Shown here piece by piece: positions 53,703 to 62,402 of a stretch of 64,000 nt of DNA (positions are counted from its first letter, which is position 1; each line of letters begins with the position of its first letter). A model generated the notes under the pieces. The model saw only the letters and a list, made by a program, of their open reading frames with translations. It did no database searches and had not been told where the DNA came from. This DNA is from Sediminibacillus dalangtanensis (GTDB lineage: Bacteria; Bacillota; Bacilli; Bacillales; Amphibacillaceae): the NCBI RefSeq assembly GCF_017792025.1, contig NZ_CP046956.1:1364001-1428000 (forward strand). Direction: 5' to 3'. A program made the position numbers and the translations under genes.

Positions 53703-55259
53703 TTAAAAAATTTTTGTCGTCCAATCTTCGCAATTCCATTTAGCTGTAACGATTCCATCGTAAAACTCCGGCTCGTGAGAAATAAGCAGGACACTACCTT
53801 TGTATTCAGAAAGTGCACGCTTTAGTTCCGCTTTCGCATCTGGATCTAAGTGATTGGTCGGCTCATCCAAAACGAGCAGATTCGTTTCCTTGTTGAGCAA
53901 TTTGCAAAGGCGTACTTTGGCTTTTTCCCCGCCGCTGAGGACTTGTACCTTGCTTTCAATATGCTTTCTTGTCAGTCCGCACTTAGCCAGTGCAGCTCGC
54001 ACTTCCTGTTGGGTGAAGTGGGGGAACTCGCTCCATATTTCTTCAATACACGTGTTGTCTGACTCTTTTTTTAACTCTTGTTCAAAGTAACCAATATGAA
54101 GGTGCTCGCCTAATTGAACAGAGCCGGAAACAGCAGGGATTTCTCCAAGAATACTGCGCAGCAATGTCGTTTTGCCGATTCCATTCGCTCCATATAAAGC
54201 GATTTTTTGCCCGCGTTCCATTGAAAGATTCAATGGACGCGATAAGGGTTCGTCATAACCAATGACCAATTCGGTTGTTTCAAACAAATACTTACCAGGA
54301 GTCCGTGCTGTTTGAAACTGAAAGGAAGGCTTCGGATTTTCTGCATCCAGCTCAATGAGATCCATTTTATCCAATTTCTTCTGACGCGACATCGCCATTT
54401 TGCTTGTAGCTGCGTTTGCTTTATTGCGGGCGACAAAATCTTTTAAATTGGCTATTTCTTTCTGCTGTTTCTTATAGGCTGCTTTCAGCTGCTGTTTTTT
54501 CATTTCATACACACGGAGAAATTCATCATAGTCTCCCGGATAGCGGTTTATTTGCTGGTTTTCCATATGGTAGATAACATTTACAACACTATTTAAAAAC
54601 GGAATATCATGCGAAATAAGGATGAAGGCATGATCGTATGCCAGTAAGTAACTTTTCAACCATTCTATATGTTCCACATCCAAATAGTTGGTCGGCTCAT
54701 CAAGCAGAAGGATGTCCGGTTTTTCCAGAAGCAGCTTGGCCAGCAGCACTTTAGTACGCTGGCCGCCGCTCAAATCGTGAACATCCCGCTCAAGCCCATA
54801 ATCATTAAGGCCAAGCCCGTTTGCTACCTCTTCAACCTTGGCATCGATCGTATAGAAATCATTGTTGGTCAGGGCGTCCTGGATATGCCCGGTCTCTTCC
54901 ATGATGGTTTCCAGCTCTTCCGGTTCCGCTTCCCCCATTTTTGCATAAAGTAGATTCATCTCTTCTTCCATGTCATACAAGTATTGAAAAGCGGTCCGCA
55001 GCACATCGCGAATCGACATACCTTGTTTTAAATCGGCGTGCTGATCGAGATAGCCGACTCTTGAGCGCTTGGACCAGGTAACGGTTCCGGCATCTGGCTC
55101 TAGTTTCCCGGTGATAATATTCATGAAGGTGGATTTCCCTTCACCATTGGCGCCGATCAATCCAATATGTTCTCCTTGCAATAGGCGAAACGAGACATCG
55201 TCGAAAATCGCCCGGTCTCCAAACCCATGGGTCAAGTTAGCTACAGTCAATATACTCAT
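53703..55259 (-). CDS. yfmM: ABC-F type ATPase, YfmM-like
   Basis: A 518-residue soluble protein with two ABC ATPase domains: Walker A GANGEGKST and GANGIGKTT, signatures LSGGQRTK and LSGGEKAK, and Walker B LLLDEPTN in both. The linker between the domains (about 230-320) is Lys-rich and coiled, as in ribosome-acting ABC-F proteins. The start and length match B. subtilis YfmM (MSILTV...). ABC-F proteins help translation or give antibiotic resistance; a specific role is not shown. ATG 55257-55259 follows AAAAGGTG. Confidence 0.92.
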   Translation of the reverse strand: MSILTVANLTHGFGDRAIFDDVSFRLLQGEHIGLIGANGEGKSTFMNIITGKLEPDAGTVTWSKRSRVGYLDQHADLKQGMSIRDVLRTAFQYLYDMEEEMNLLYAKMGEAEPEELETIMEETGHIQDALTNNDFYTIDAKVEEVANGLGLNDYGLERDVHDLSGGQRTKVLLAKLLLEKPDILLLDEPTNYLDVEHIEWLKSYLLAYDHAFILISHDIPFLNSVVNVIYHMENQQINRYPGDYDEFLRVYEMKKQQLKAAYKKQQKEIANLKDFVARNKANAATSKMAMSRQKKLDKMDLIELDAENPKPSFQFQTARTPGKYLFETTELVIGYDEPLSRPLNLSMERGQKIALYGANGIGKTTLLRSILGEIPAVSGSVQLGEHLHIGYFEQELKKESDNTCIEEIWSEFPHFTQQEVRAALAKCGLTRKHIESKVQVLSGGEKAKVRLCKLLNKETNLLVLDEPTNHLDPDAKAELKRALSEYKGSVLLISHEPEFYDGIVTAKWNCEDWTTKIF

Positions 55260-55426
55260 TGTAAACACCTTTTCTAGTTGTTATCGTCTTTCTTATTATA
55301 AAGGGGATTGGATAAAAGCGATAGGGGGGAGAATAGACTGCGAAGTGCCAGTGAGATAGAGGGTCGTGATATAATGAGAAACAGCACTTTTTGCTTATAC
55401 CCTTGTAAATGATGGAGGGGCACTCA

Positions 55427-58400
55427 ATGAAGCTAAACCTTACCAAAAAAAAGATTAAAGATAGATGCGGCACAGTCTCCTATAAAAGTGGTGAAGCCTT
55501 CTTTCGCAGTAAGAAAGTAAAACTGACTACTCCCATGCCAGGGAGATGGGAAGCAATCGTCATCGGCAAGGAAGACTTCCATGTTTTGATTAAAACGGAT
55601 AAAAATGGATATATCTGTACTTCCTGCAGTTGTCCTTCTTTAGCGGGTTTTCCAAAAGATTGTCAGCATATTGCTGCTGCCTTGCTCGCAATCGAACAGA
55701 ACGAATCAGCTTCTCAAGCATCAACACAGGAAGGAAGTGGACTAGCTGATAACTTGGTTTCCCTGTTCAAACAGCCGGAGGTACGTCCAGCCAGACAACA
55801 ACCCCATTTTGAAAACCGTCAACTGCTGGATATCCAATTCACTTGTAAGCTTGTTACTTCTCCTGGCACCGACAGTTATTTTGCCATAGGCCTTGCTGTA
55901 TCTACTCATAAAGTAAAAGATATCCCAAGCTTTCTGCGCCGATTACAGGAAGGGCAACCGGTATTGCTGTCCCCCGCTTTGACGATCGATATGCAAGTGC
56001 ATTGTTTGCCGCAGGAAGAAGATGCCGTGCTCAAGCATTTGACTGGTATCATGCAGGATCAGTGGGAGGGCATGGATAATGCAGAAACAGAATTCTTACC
56101 GATTCCGCCATCAGCCTGGGAAAAGCTCCGTTACCTTTTACAGACAGTCAAATATGTTCAACTTGAATACCGAAGGCAACAATACCCACGTTTTGAAGTA
56201 TCTGAGGAAAAATTGCCCCTGCGCTTTGAATTGGTTGAATCGGGCGTGAGAGGTTTTTTACATGTCGAGGGTTTGGAGAAAATCGTTCTGGTGGAACCTT
56301 ATCAAACCGTACTGGCAGGAGGAACATTGATAAAGATAGAACGACATGACTGCAAACGTCTCGCAGAATTGATGCGGATGCTGGGAAGATCCGGAACAAA
56401 AAGGATTCCGATCGAACCTGGACAATTCTCTTTTTTTATCGAAAAGGTTGTGCCTGGACTGAAAAATATCGGCATGGTGACCATTTCGGGAGGAGAGCAT
56501 TTCAGTCTGGCGAATAAGCCTCTTGTCGCAAAATTGTACTTGGATAGAGTGAACAGCCGTCTGCTTGCTGGCCTGGAATTCCATTATGACCAAATTGTGA
56601 TTAATCCGATGGAAGAACGGGAGCTTGCTTTGCATTCTTTAATTGTCCGGGATAGCGAAAAAGAGGAGAAGATTCTTCAGTTAATGGAGGACAGTCTGTT
56701 CACCAAAACAGACAGTGGTTATTATCTGCATAACGAAGAGTTGGAATACGACTTTCTTACTTATACCTTGCCTAAACTCCAGAAATTGGCCCGAGTCTAT
56801 ACGACAACGGCTGTCAGGGTCCGGGTTGTAAAGGAAAATATTTTTCCGAGAATCAGGGTCAAGGTGCATAAAGACCGTATGAATTGGTTGGAATACAAAT
56901 TTGAAATGGATGGGATCGCCGACGACCAGGTTAGAGAGCTGTTGCATGATTTAGAAGAGAAAAGAAAATATCACCGATTAAGAAATGGTTCACTGCTTTC
57001 TTTGGAAACGAAGGAATTTCAAGAAATCAGGCGATTTTTAAATGAGATTCCGGAAGGAGAAGGAGACATGGAAAACGGGTTGAAGATCCCATTTGAACAA
57101 AGCCTTCAGCTGCTTGACCAAGTAGACAGTAATCCGGTCCTGTTAGTGGAAGATTCTTTCCGGGCATTTTTGAGAAGTATCAGCCAGCCAAATGAACAAG
57201 CATTCGATTTGCCTACCGGTTCGGAAAAAGTACTTCGGGAATATCAGATTCGGGGTTTTCAATGGTTGAAAACATTGGCTTTCTACGGATTCGGTGGTAT
57301 TCTTGCCGATGATATGGGCCTTGGGAAAACGGTGCAGGCTATCACGTTCTTATTGTCTGAACAAGAACAGATGAGGAAGAATCAGCAGCCGGCATTGATT
57401 GTTTGTCCTTCTTCGGTTACTTACAACTGGCTCCATGAATTGAGAAAGTTCGCTCCCGGGATGAAGGCCATGGTTCTCGAAGGGGAAAAACACTTGCGGA
57501 AGAAAATGATGGAGCATGTAAGTGATCAGGATATCTTGATTGTCTCCTATCCTATATTGAGAAGAGACATCACTGAAGTGGAAAAGACTGTTTTCCATAC
57601 CGTCTTCTATGATGAAGCGCAGGCGTTCAAAAATCCTGTCACCCAAACCGCGCGGGCAGCAAAAAGGGTTCAGGCAATCCATCGATTCGCGCTGACAGGC
57701 ACTCCTATGGAGAATGCCTATGAAGAACTATGGTCCATTTTCCATGTTGTTTTTCCTGCTCTATTTCAAGGTCTTCGGGCGTATAGTTTCTTGTCTAAGG
57801 ATGCAATCGCCAAACGGGCCAGACCATTTATTTTACGCAGGATGAAGACGGACGTACTTTCTGAACTTCCACAAAAACGGCAAAGTATCGAAACGCTAGA
57901 ACTGCTTCCCGAACAGAAGAAACTTTATGCAGCTTATTTAGCTAAGCTTAGGCATGACACCTTGAAACATTTGGATAAGGAAACGTTTCATAAAAATAAA
58001 ATAAGGATTCTGGCCGGATTGACGCGGTTAAGGCAGATTTGCTGTCACCCTGGTTTGTTCGTCGATAAATATCAAGGAAGTTCGGCAAAATTCCGTCAGT
58101 TGTTTGAATTGATAAGAGAGGCAAAACTCGCCGGAAGAAGATTATTGGTGTTTTCCCAGTTCACCAAAATGCTCGATTTAATCGGAAGAGAGCTGACTGC
58201 CAGAGGATGGACATTTTTTTATTTGGACGGGCAGACCCCGGGAAACGAAAGAGTTGAGACGTGTGAAAGATTCAACGAGGGGGAGCGTGATCTGTTTCTG
58301 ATATCGATGAAAGCGGGCGGGACCGGACTTAATTTGACAGGTGCCGATACCGTTATCTTCTATGACAGCTGGTGGAATCCAGCCGTCGAGGAACAGGCCG

Positions 58401-58600
58401 CAGATCGTGCTTACCGAATCGGCCAGCAGCGGGATGTGGAAGTGATTAAACTTGTCGCTAGAGGTACGATTGAAGAGAAAATGAATGATTTGCAACAGAA
58501 AAAGCGAAAAATGATTGGCGAGATACTCGATTCGGATGCAAAGGAAGCGGCATTGCTTACAGAAACAGATATCAAAGAATTATTGACGTTCAACGAATAA
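55427..58600 (+). CDS. SWIM zinc-finger SNF2-family helicase
   Basis: A 1057-residue DNA-dependent ATPase. A SWIM zinc finger lies at residues 67-81 (CSC...CQH), then a bacterial SNF2 N-terminal domain, and the two RecA lobes with Walker A DDMGLGKTVQ near 628-637, DEAQ box FYDEAQAF, SAT-like LTGTPMENAYEELW, and motifs V/VI in LFLISMKAGGTGLNLTGADTVIFYD and DRAYRIGQQRDVEVIKL. Members remodel nucleoprotein or aid repair and recombination; the specific role is unknown. ATG 55427 is chosen because GGAGGGG lies nine bases before. Confidence 0.93.
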   Translation: MKLNLTKKKIKDRCGTVSYKSGEAFFRSKKVKLTTPMPGRWEAIVIGKEDFHVLIKTDKNGYICTSCSCPSLAGFPKDCQHIAAALLAIEQNESASQASTQEGSGLADNLVSLFKQPEVRPARQQPHFENRQLLDIQFTCKLVTSPGTDSYFAIGLAVSTHKVKDIPSFLRRLQEGQPVLLSPALTIDMQVHCLPQEEDAVLKHLTGIMQDQWEGMDNAETEFLPIPPSAWEKLRYLLQTVKYVQLEYRRQQYPRFEVSEEKLPLRFELVESGVRGFLHVEGLEKIVLVEPYQTVLAGGTLIKIERHDCKRLAELMRMLGRSGTKRIPIEPGQFSFFIEKVVPGLKNIGMVTISGGEHFSLANKPLVAKLYLDRVNSRLLAGLEFHYDQIVINPMEERELALHSLIVRDSEKEEKILQLMEDSLFTKTDSGYYLHNEELEYDFLTYTLPKLQKLARVYTTTAVRVRVVKENIFPRIRVKVHKDRMNWLEYKFEMDGIADDQVRELLHDLEEKRKYHRLRNGSLLSLETKEFQEIRRFLNEIPEGEGDMENGLKIPFEQSLQLLDQVDSNPVLLVEDSFRAFLRSISQPNEQAFDLPTGSEKVLREYQIRGFQWLKTLAFYGFGGILADDMGLGKTVQAITFLLSEQEQMRKNQQPALIVCPSSVTYNWLHELRKFAPGMKAMVLEGEKHLRKKMMEHVSDQDILIVSYPILRRDITEVEKTVFHTVFYDEAQAFKNPVTQTARAAKRVQAIHRFALTGTPMENAYEELWSIFHVVFPALFQGLRAYSFLSKDAIAKRARPFILRRMKTDVLSELPQKRQSIETLELLPEQKKLYAAYLAKLRHDTLKHLDKETFHKNKIRILAGLTRLRQICCHPGLFVDKYQGSSAKFRQLFELIREAKLAGRRLLVFSQFTKMLDLIGRELTARGWTFFYLDGQTPGNERVETCERFNEGERDLFLISMKAGGTGLNLTGADTVIFYDSWWNPAVEEQAADRAYRIGQQRDVEVIKLVARGTIEEKMNDLQQKKRKMIGEILDSDAKEAALLTETDIKELLTFNE

Positions 58601-58650
58601 TAATCATGACAGCCTATTTTAGAAGATGTTTTCCGCATGGATTTACTAGC

Positions 58651-58680
58651 AGCGGTTGGCAATTGCCAGCCGCTTTATTA
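58651..58680 (+). terminator. Terminator after the helicase gene
   Basis: AGCGGTTGGC at 58651-58660 pairs with GCCAGCCGCT at 58665-58674 (one G-T wobble), followed by TTATTACG. Confidence 0.8.
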
Positions 58681-59089
58681 CGTTCTATTTTTTCTTGCTG
58701 TCTATCCTTCCTATGAAAATGATAGAGCAATTTGTGGTGCCAATAATCGTTGCCCGGAAGGCCTTTACTATGTTGAAAGGGAAGAATAGTAACGAAACCA
58801 TAGCTTAAATCTATCTAACTTAGCAGTATAAATGTTAAGTAAAAGAGCATAGAATTCAATCTGTGCTTTTTATGCTAATAGTTGTTATATATGGTGGTAA
58901 TTATTGGTAATTTATTGAAATATGACAGTATGCTCATGTTATACACTTTGGGTTGTTGCTTGACTGTGGAGGAACGGAGAGAAACTTAATTTGAACGATA
59001 AGGTTAAATAAAGGCTTTCTTAAGGTTCCTAAATAACAAAAAATCGTTCCGATAAAGTGAAAAACGAACCTGTTATTAAGGTCGAATAT
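58681..59089. other. Intergenic stretch
   Basis: About 410 bases with no gene I accept. A 31-codon frame starting at ATG 58713 (MKMIEQFVVPIIVARKAF) has no ribosome binding site. Confidence 0.4.
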
Positions 59090-59272
59090 TTAATCTTCGT
59101 CTTTCTTTAAAACCTTCTTTATTCCTGCTGCGATAAGCACTCCTATAAGACCTGCTACACTAATCGTAACAATTTGTCCCCAATCAACTTCTCCGTTTTG
59201 CAATAGACTCATGATGAACCCGGCTACTATAACACCAAGAACCCAAGCAAGCCAAAATTTTAGTGAGTACAT
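59090..59272 (-). CDS. Small two-span membrane protein (60 aa)
   Basis: A 60-residue protein with two helices (LAWVLGVIVAGFIMSLL and VTISVAGLIGVLIAAGI), a short polar loop, and a charged end (KKVLKKDED). A GGGGGGATATT sequence upstream acts as ribosome binding site. The family is not known. It is a single gene. Confidence 0.65.
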   Translation of the reverse strand: MYSLKFWLAWVLGVIVAGFIMSLLQNGEVDWGQIVTISVAGLIGVLIAAGIKKVLKKDED

Positions 59273-59645
59273 AATATCCCCCCCCTAAAGTCTCTAACGT
59301 GTTTGATAGACATAAGTACAAGTTATTTGAAAAACATATATCCCTATATTAACAAAAAAACAGAATCTACTATCTGTTGAAATTTTAGAAATCCTCAAAA
59401 ACCTATTTTCATCGGCAATACCAACAATATTACCAGCAAAACTTTATTCAATCTTGTTAACCAAAAAATTGTCGCTTTCAAAATTCAGCGATGAACCTAC
59501 ACGAATATTATTCTCTTCCTAGTAAGTCCTGAGCTCTCGACAATAAAAACTTTTGCAGGCTTACTACTGGTCCTTTCCTTTAATCTTTTACAGGAAAAAT
59601 CAAAGAAATGACGAAATAGATATAAAACAGGAGAGGGGAGATTTG
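59273..59645. other. Intergenic stretch
   Basis: About 370 bases of AT-rich sequence. A minus-strand frame (NNIRVGSSLNFESDNFLVNKIE) is interrupted by stops and is probably a chance frame. No gene is supported. Confidence 0.4.
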
Positions 59646-59840
59646 GTGGAAACAACATGCTTTTTCTGTAAAAAGGAATTCACCATTGACTATTCGGATG
59701 ACCAGTACTTAAAAATCAAAAAGAATCCGCAAGCCCGGTACGTATGTAAAAGCTGTAACCGGTCGATGCAGCAGGAAGCTCAGCAATCAACCGGATTACA
59801 TCCAGACACAATAGATAAATATGACAAATTTTTTCGTTAA
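59646..59840 (+). CDS. DUF2197-like zinc-ribbon protein
   Basis: A 64-residue protein starting at GTG 59646. Two CxxC pairs, CFFC at residues 6-9 and CKSC at 36-39, form a zinc ribbon, separated by FTIDYSDDQYLKIKKNPQARY, as in DUF2197/YlaI-like proteins. The acidic-basic C-terminus is short. AGGAGAGGGG precedes. The function is unknown. Confidence 0.75.
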   Translation: METTCFFCKKEFTIDYSDDQYLKIKKNPQARYVCKSCNRSMQQEAQQSTGLHPDTIDKYDKFFR

Positions 59841-59872
59841 CTGAAAATGAAACGAATAAGAACGAGGAAAGT

Positions 59873-60388
59873 ATGCGAAACGTTGAAGTAGTATCTTACA
59901 AGGATCAATGGCCGAATTTGTTCTTGAAAGAGGCAAAGGAGATCAAAGAAGTTTTTGGAGACGAACTAATCGATGTTCATCATATCGGGAGTACGTCTGT
60001 TCCTGGATTAGCGGCTAAACCGATTATCGATATCATGCCGGTAGTCCGGGATATCGAGAAGGTAGACAGATACAATCGACAGATGGCTGCAATCGGCTAT
60101 GAAGGAAAAGGAGAGTTTGGCATCCCGGGACGCAGATATTTTCGAAAAGGCGGCGAAAATCGCAGCCACCATGTTCATATCTTCCAACAAGGAGATAAAG
60201 GGGTAACCCGGCATTTGGCATTTCGTGATTTTTTACGGACGCATCCACATGTAGCCCGGAAATATGGGGCCAAAAAACAGGAATTAGCCGGGCAATTCCC
60301 ATGCAACATAGAGTCGTATATGGATGGAAAAAATCAGCTTGCCCAGGAAATTGAGCAAAAGGCGCTGGCATGGTATCAGAACAATTAA
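59873..60388 (+). CDS. GrpB family nucleotidyltransferase-fold protein
   Basis: A 171-residue protein. HHIGSTSVPGLAAKPIIDIMPVV is the GrpB signature, a nucleotidyltransferase-like fold with GS and two Asp-type ligands. HHVHIFQQGDKGVTRHLAFRDFL follows. The physiological role of this family is unclear. The start follows GAGGAAAGT. Confidence 0.9.
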   Translation: MRNVEVVSYKDQWPNLFLKEAKEIKEVFGDELIDVHHIGSTSVPGLAAKPIIDIMPVVRDIEKVDRYNRQMAAIGYEGKGEFGIPGRRYFRKGGENRSHHVHIFQQGDKGVTRHLAFRDFLRTHPHVARKYGAKKQELAGQFPCNIESYMDGKNQLAQEIEQKALAWYQNN

Positions 60389-60406
60389 AGACAATCCAAA
60401 ATGGGT

Positions 60407-60790
60407 TTATTCGTTTTCCATGTTAAACCAAAGCGGATCATCGTTATCTACATCACCATTATAATTGATCAAAATTTCTTCTCCGGCTTTAATATCTTTA
60501 TGGGCGAAGTAGTCAAAGGTATGTTTGGAGAAATTGATATCATAGTCCGCATTAGGCTGATAGGAATGGTTGAACAGCATGCCATAACCGAGAACAACCG
60601 CCGTGTGATTTTTTCCATATTCAAAAACATAATCATCCAGAACGGTTTGCTCAATGTATTGATGTTGATCATTCGGATAAGGAATGACAGGTGCCTCATG
60701 GATGATTTCCCCTTTGGAAATATCACGTGTAGCAAAGACACCGCGGTTAAATTCCCCGTCACTGATCTTAGATGTTCTTATTTCAATCAT
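60407..60790 (-). CDS. SET-domain protein (putative lysine methyltransferase)
   Basis: A 127-residue single-domain SET protein. NRGVFATRDISKGEII at residues 15-30 is the N-terminal SET motif; NHS at 74-76 (MLFNHSYQPNADY) and the catalytic Tyr at about 110 (EILINYNG) complete the S-adenosylmethionine site. Bacterial members are compact, and their protein targets are unknown. Convergent with the GrpB gene. ATG 60788-60790 follows GGAGGTAAATGC. Confidence 0.88.
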   Translation of the reverse strand: MIEIRTSKISDGEFNRGVFATRDISKGEIIHEAPVIPYPNDQHQYIEQTVLDDYVFEYGKNHTAVVLGYGMLFNHSYQPNADYDINFSKHTFDYFAHKDIKAGEEILINYNGDVDNDDPLWFNMENE

Positions 60791-60931
60791 GCATTTACCT
60801 CCAGAAAAAATATTTATCTATACACAATGACACCAATCATCAAGTAATGCAACCATTTTCGGTTATTCTTTTGAAGGGTTAGTTTTTTATGTGGAAAAGA
60901 AAGAGAGAAGAGGATTAAAAGAAAGGGTGAA

Positions 60932-61438
60932 ATGGTTTTGAAAGAGAGCTATAAACTTTTGGAAGTGCCGGGTTATCGAGCAGTAGGTTTAAAGTGGGAA
61001 GGGGCTTACAAGGATATTGACCAATTAAAACAAACGATTCGACGTATGAATGAAAGAGTGGGAGAACTGGATAAAGCAGTTGAACCTGATGTTCAGCTGG
61101 GATTGTCTTATCATCTGCGTCCGGATGGTTTTGTTCATTATTCTGCATACAAGGTAAGTGAGGAACAGCAGGTTCCAAAGGGAATGGTGGAAATCAGAAT
61201 ACCAGCAATGACTTGTTTATATACGGAGCACCAGAAAGGACAGAGTATTGGAGAGACATATTGGAAATTGAACCATTGGCTAGAGTCTAGTTCCTACCGT
61301 CCTTTTAAGGAAAAGGGTGTCGATTATTACGACGACTTGCCAATAAAGCATGAAAGATATCCGGCAGACCGGGATGAGGAGAATCCGCATTTTGCTATTT
61401 TGATTCCGGTAATCAATCGAGATGAGAAAAAGGCATGA
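60932..61438 (+). CDS. GyrI-like/AraC effector-binding-domain protein
   Basis: A 168-residue protein with one SHOCT-like/GyrI fold: VPGYRAVGLKWEGAYKDIDQLKQTI, GLSYHLRPDGFVHYSAYKV, MVEIRIPAMTCLYTEHQKGQSIGETYWKLNHWLE and a C-terminal IPV end. It has no DNA-binding domain, so it resembles the stand-alone effector-binding proteins. The ligand is unknown. AAAGGGTGAA precedes ATG. Confidence 0.82.
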   Translation: MVLKESYKLLEVPGYRAVGLKWEGAYKDIDQLKQTIRRMNERVGELDKAVEPDVQLGLSYHLRPDGFVHYSAYKVSEEQQVPKGMVEIRIPAMTCLYTEHQKGQSIGETYWKLNHWLESSSYRPFKEKGVDYYDDLPIKHERYPADRDEENPHFAILIPVINRDEKKA

Positions 61439-61498
61439 CGTTTCTTATATAGTATTGATAGGAGTTACTTACGTATTGAAAAGGAAGGAAGTATCAAA

Positions 61499-62266
61499 GT
61501 GAACGGAAGAACAATCAATCAACCGATTATCAGCAGGGTGGGTGGTGCATTGCTTCACGTGGACAACTTAAAGAAAATGGTCGCCTGGTATGGGGCGTTG
61601 TTGAATATGGATGTCACAATTGATAAAGACATCCCGTTCTATGTATTCGATCTGGATAATAACATCAATCTTACGCTTGATGACCATCGCAACATACCTA
61701 GCGTTAATAAAAGGTATCCAATCTGTCAGCTGAAGACAAAGGATATCGAAACAACTTACAAAGTGGTACGGGAAGCAAGAATACCAATCACACTTGATTT
61801 AAAGCGTCCACATCCCGGCTTGGCTTACTTTAACATACAGGATTCGGAAGGCAATAGCTTGATGATCCTTGAATCGGAATGGATTAATCCAGCTCCAATT
61901 AAGCAGAACGATACTTCCCATCCGATCACAAACCATTTAAGTAATATAATCATTCCGGTTCATGATTTGGAAAGGGCGACAGAATGGTATAGCAAGTTGC
62001 TCGGTTTTCCGATAAGAAAAGATCGGCAGGATGGCGGCCCCGTTTACTCATTCGACTATGATGGAGGAACTGGAATACTGCTCGATGACAACCGCAACAA
62101 TCAGGACTTAACTTCCTTTCCTGGTTTTATGTTAAAGGCGAAGGATATTAAAGAGGCTTTTTCCTATGTTCGGAAAAGCGACGTGGAGGTTGTAAGAAAT
62201 GTTCAACATGATCACTACTTTATCATCAAAGACGCCGAGGAAAATTCGGTCATGATTTGTACTTGA
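61499..62266 (+). CDS. Double VOC-domain protein
   Basis: A 255-residue protein of two VOC repeats. Repeat 1 (about residues 12-127) has GGALLHVDNLKKMVAWYGALL and NSLMILESEW; repeat 2 (about 140-255) has NIIIPVHDLERATEWYSKLLGFPI and ENSVMICT. His and Glu ligands are partly conserved in both. Members can be dioxygenases, glyoxalases or resistance proteins, and the substrate is unknown. GTG 61499 follows AAGGAAGGAAG. Confidence 0.85.
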   Translation: MNGRTINQPIISRVGGALLHVDNLKKMVAWYGALLNMDVTIDKDIPFYVFDLDNNINLTLDDHRNIPSVNKRYPICQLKTKDIETTYKVVREARIPITLDLKRPHPGLAYFNIQDSEGNSLMILESEWINPAPIKQNDTSHPITNHLSNIIIPVHDLERATEWYSKLLGFPIRKDRQDGGPVYSFDYDGGTGILLDDNRNNQDLTSFPGFMLKAKDIKEAFSYVRKSDVEVVRNVQHDHYFIIKDAEENSVMICT

Positions 62267-62402
62267 GAATGGTGGGGAAGATGTCAGTGAGAAGAAGTTT
62301 TCGTTTTCCATCTTCCCTTTCCTTCCTTTTGAAGATATTCAAGGCAAATTCAGAATCGAAGGTTTCTTGCCTTCATCTACAGGGTTTTTATTTATTTTCC
62401 TA

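Noticed and set aside
55427..58600. Phage-defence island around the SNF2 helicase
   Set aside because: No methyltransferase, nuclease or phospholipase-D partner is adjacent; neighbours are ABC-F and small unrelated genes.
59300..59530. Minus-strand frame NNIRVGSSLNFESD...
   Set aside because: Bounded and interrupted by stops, no start; likely chance in AT-rich DNA.
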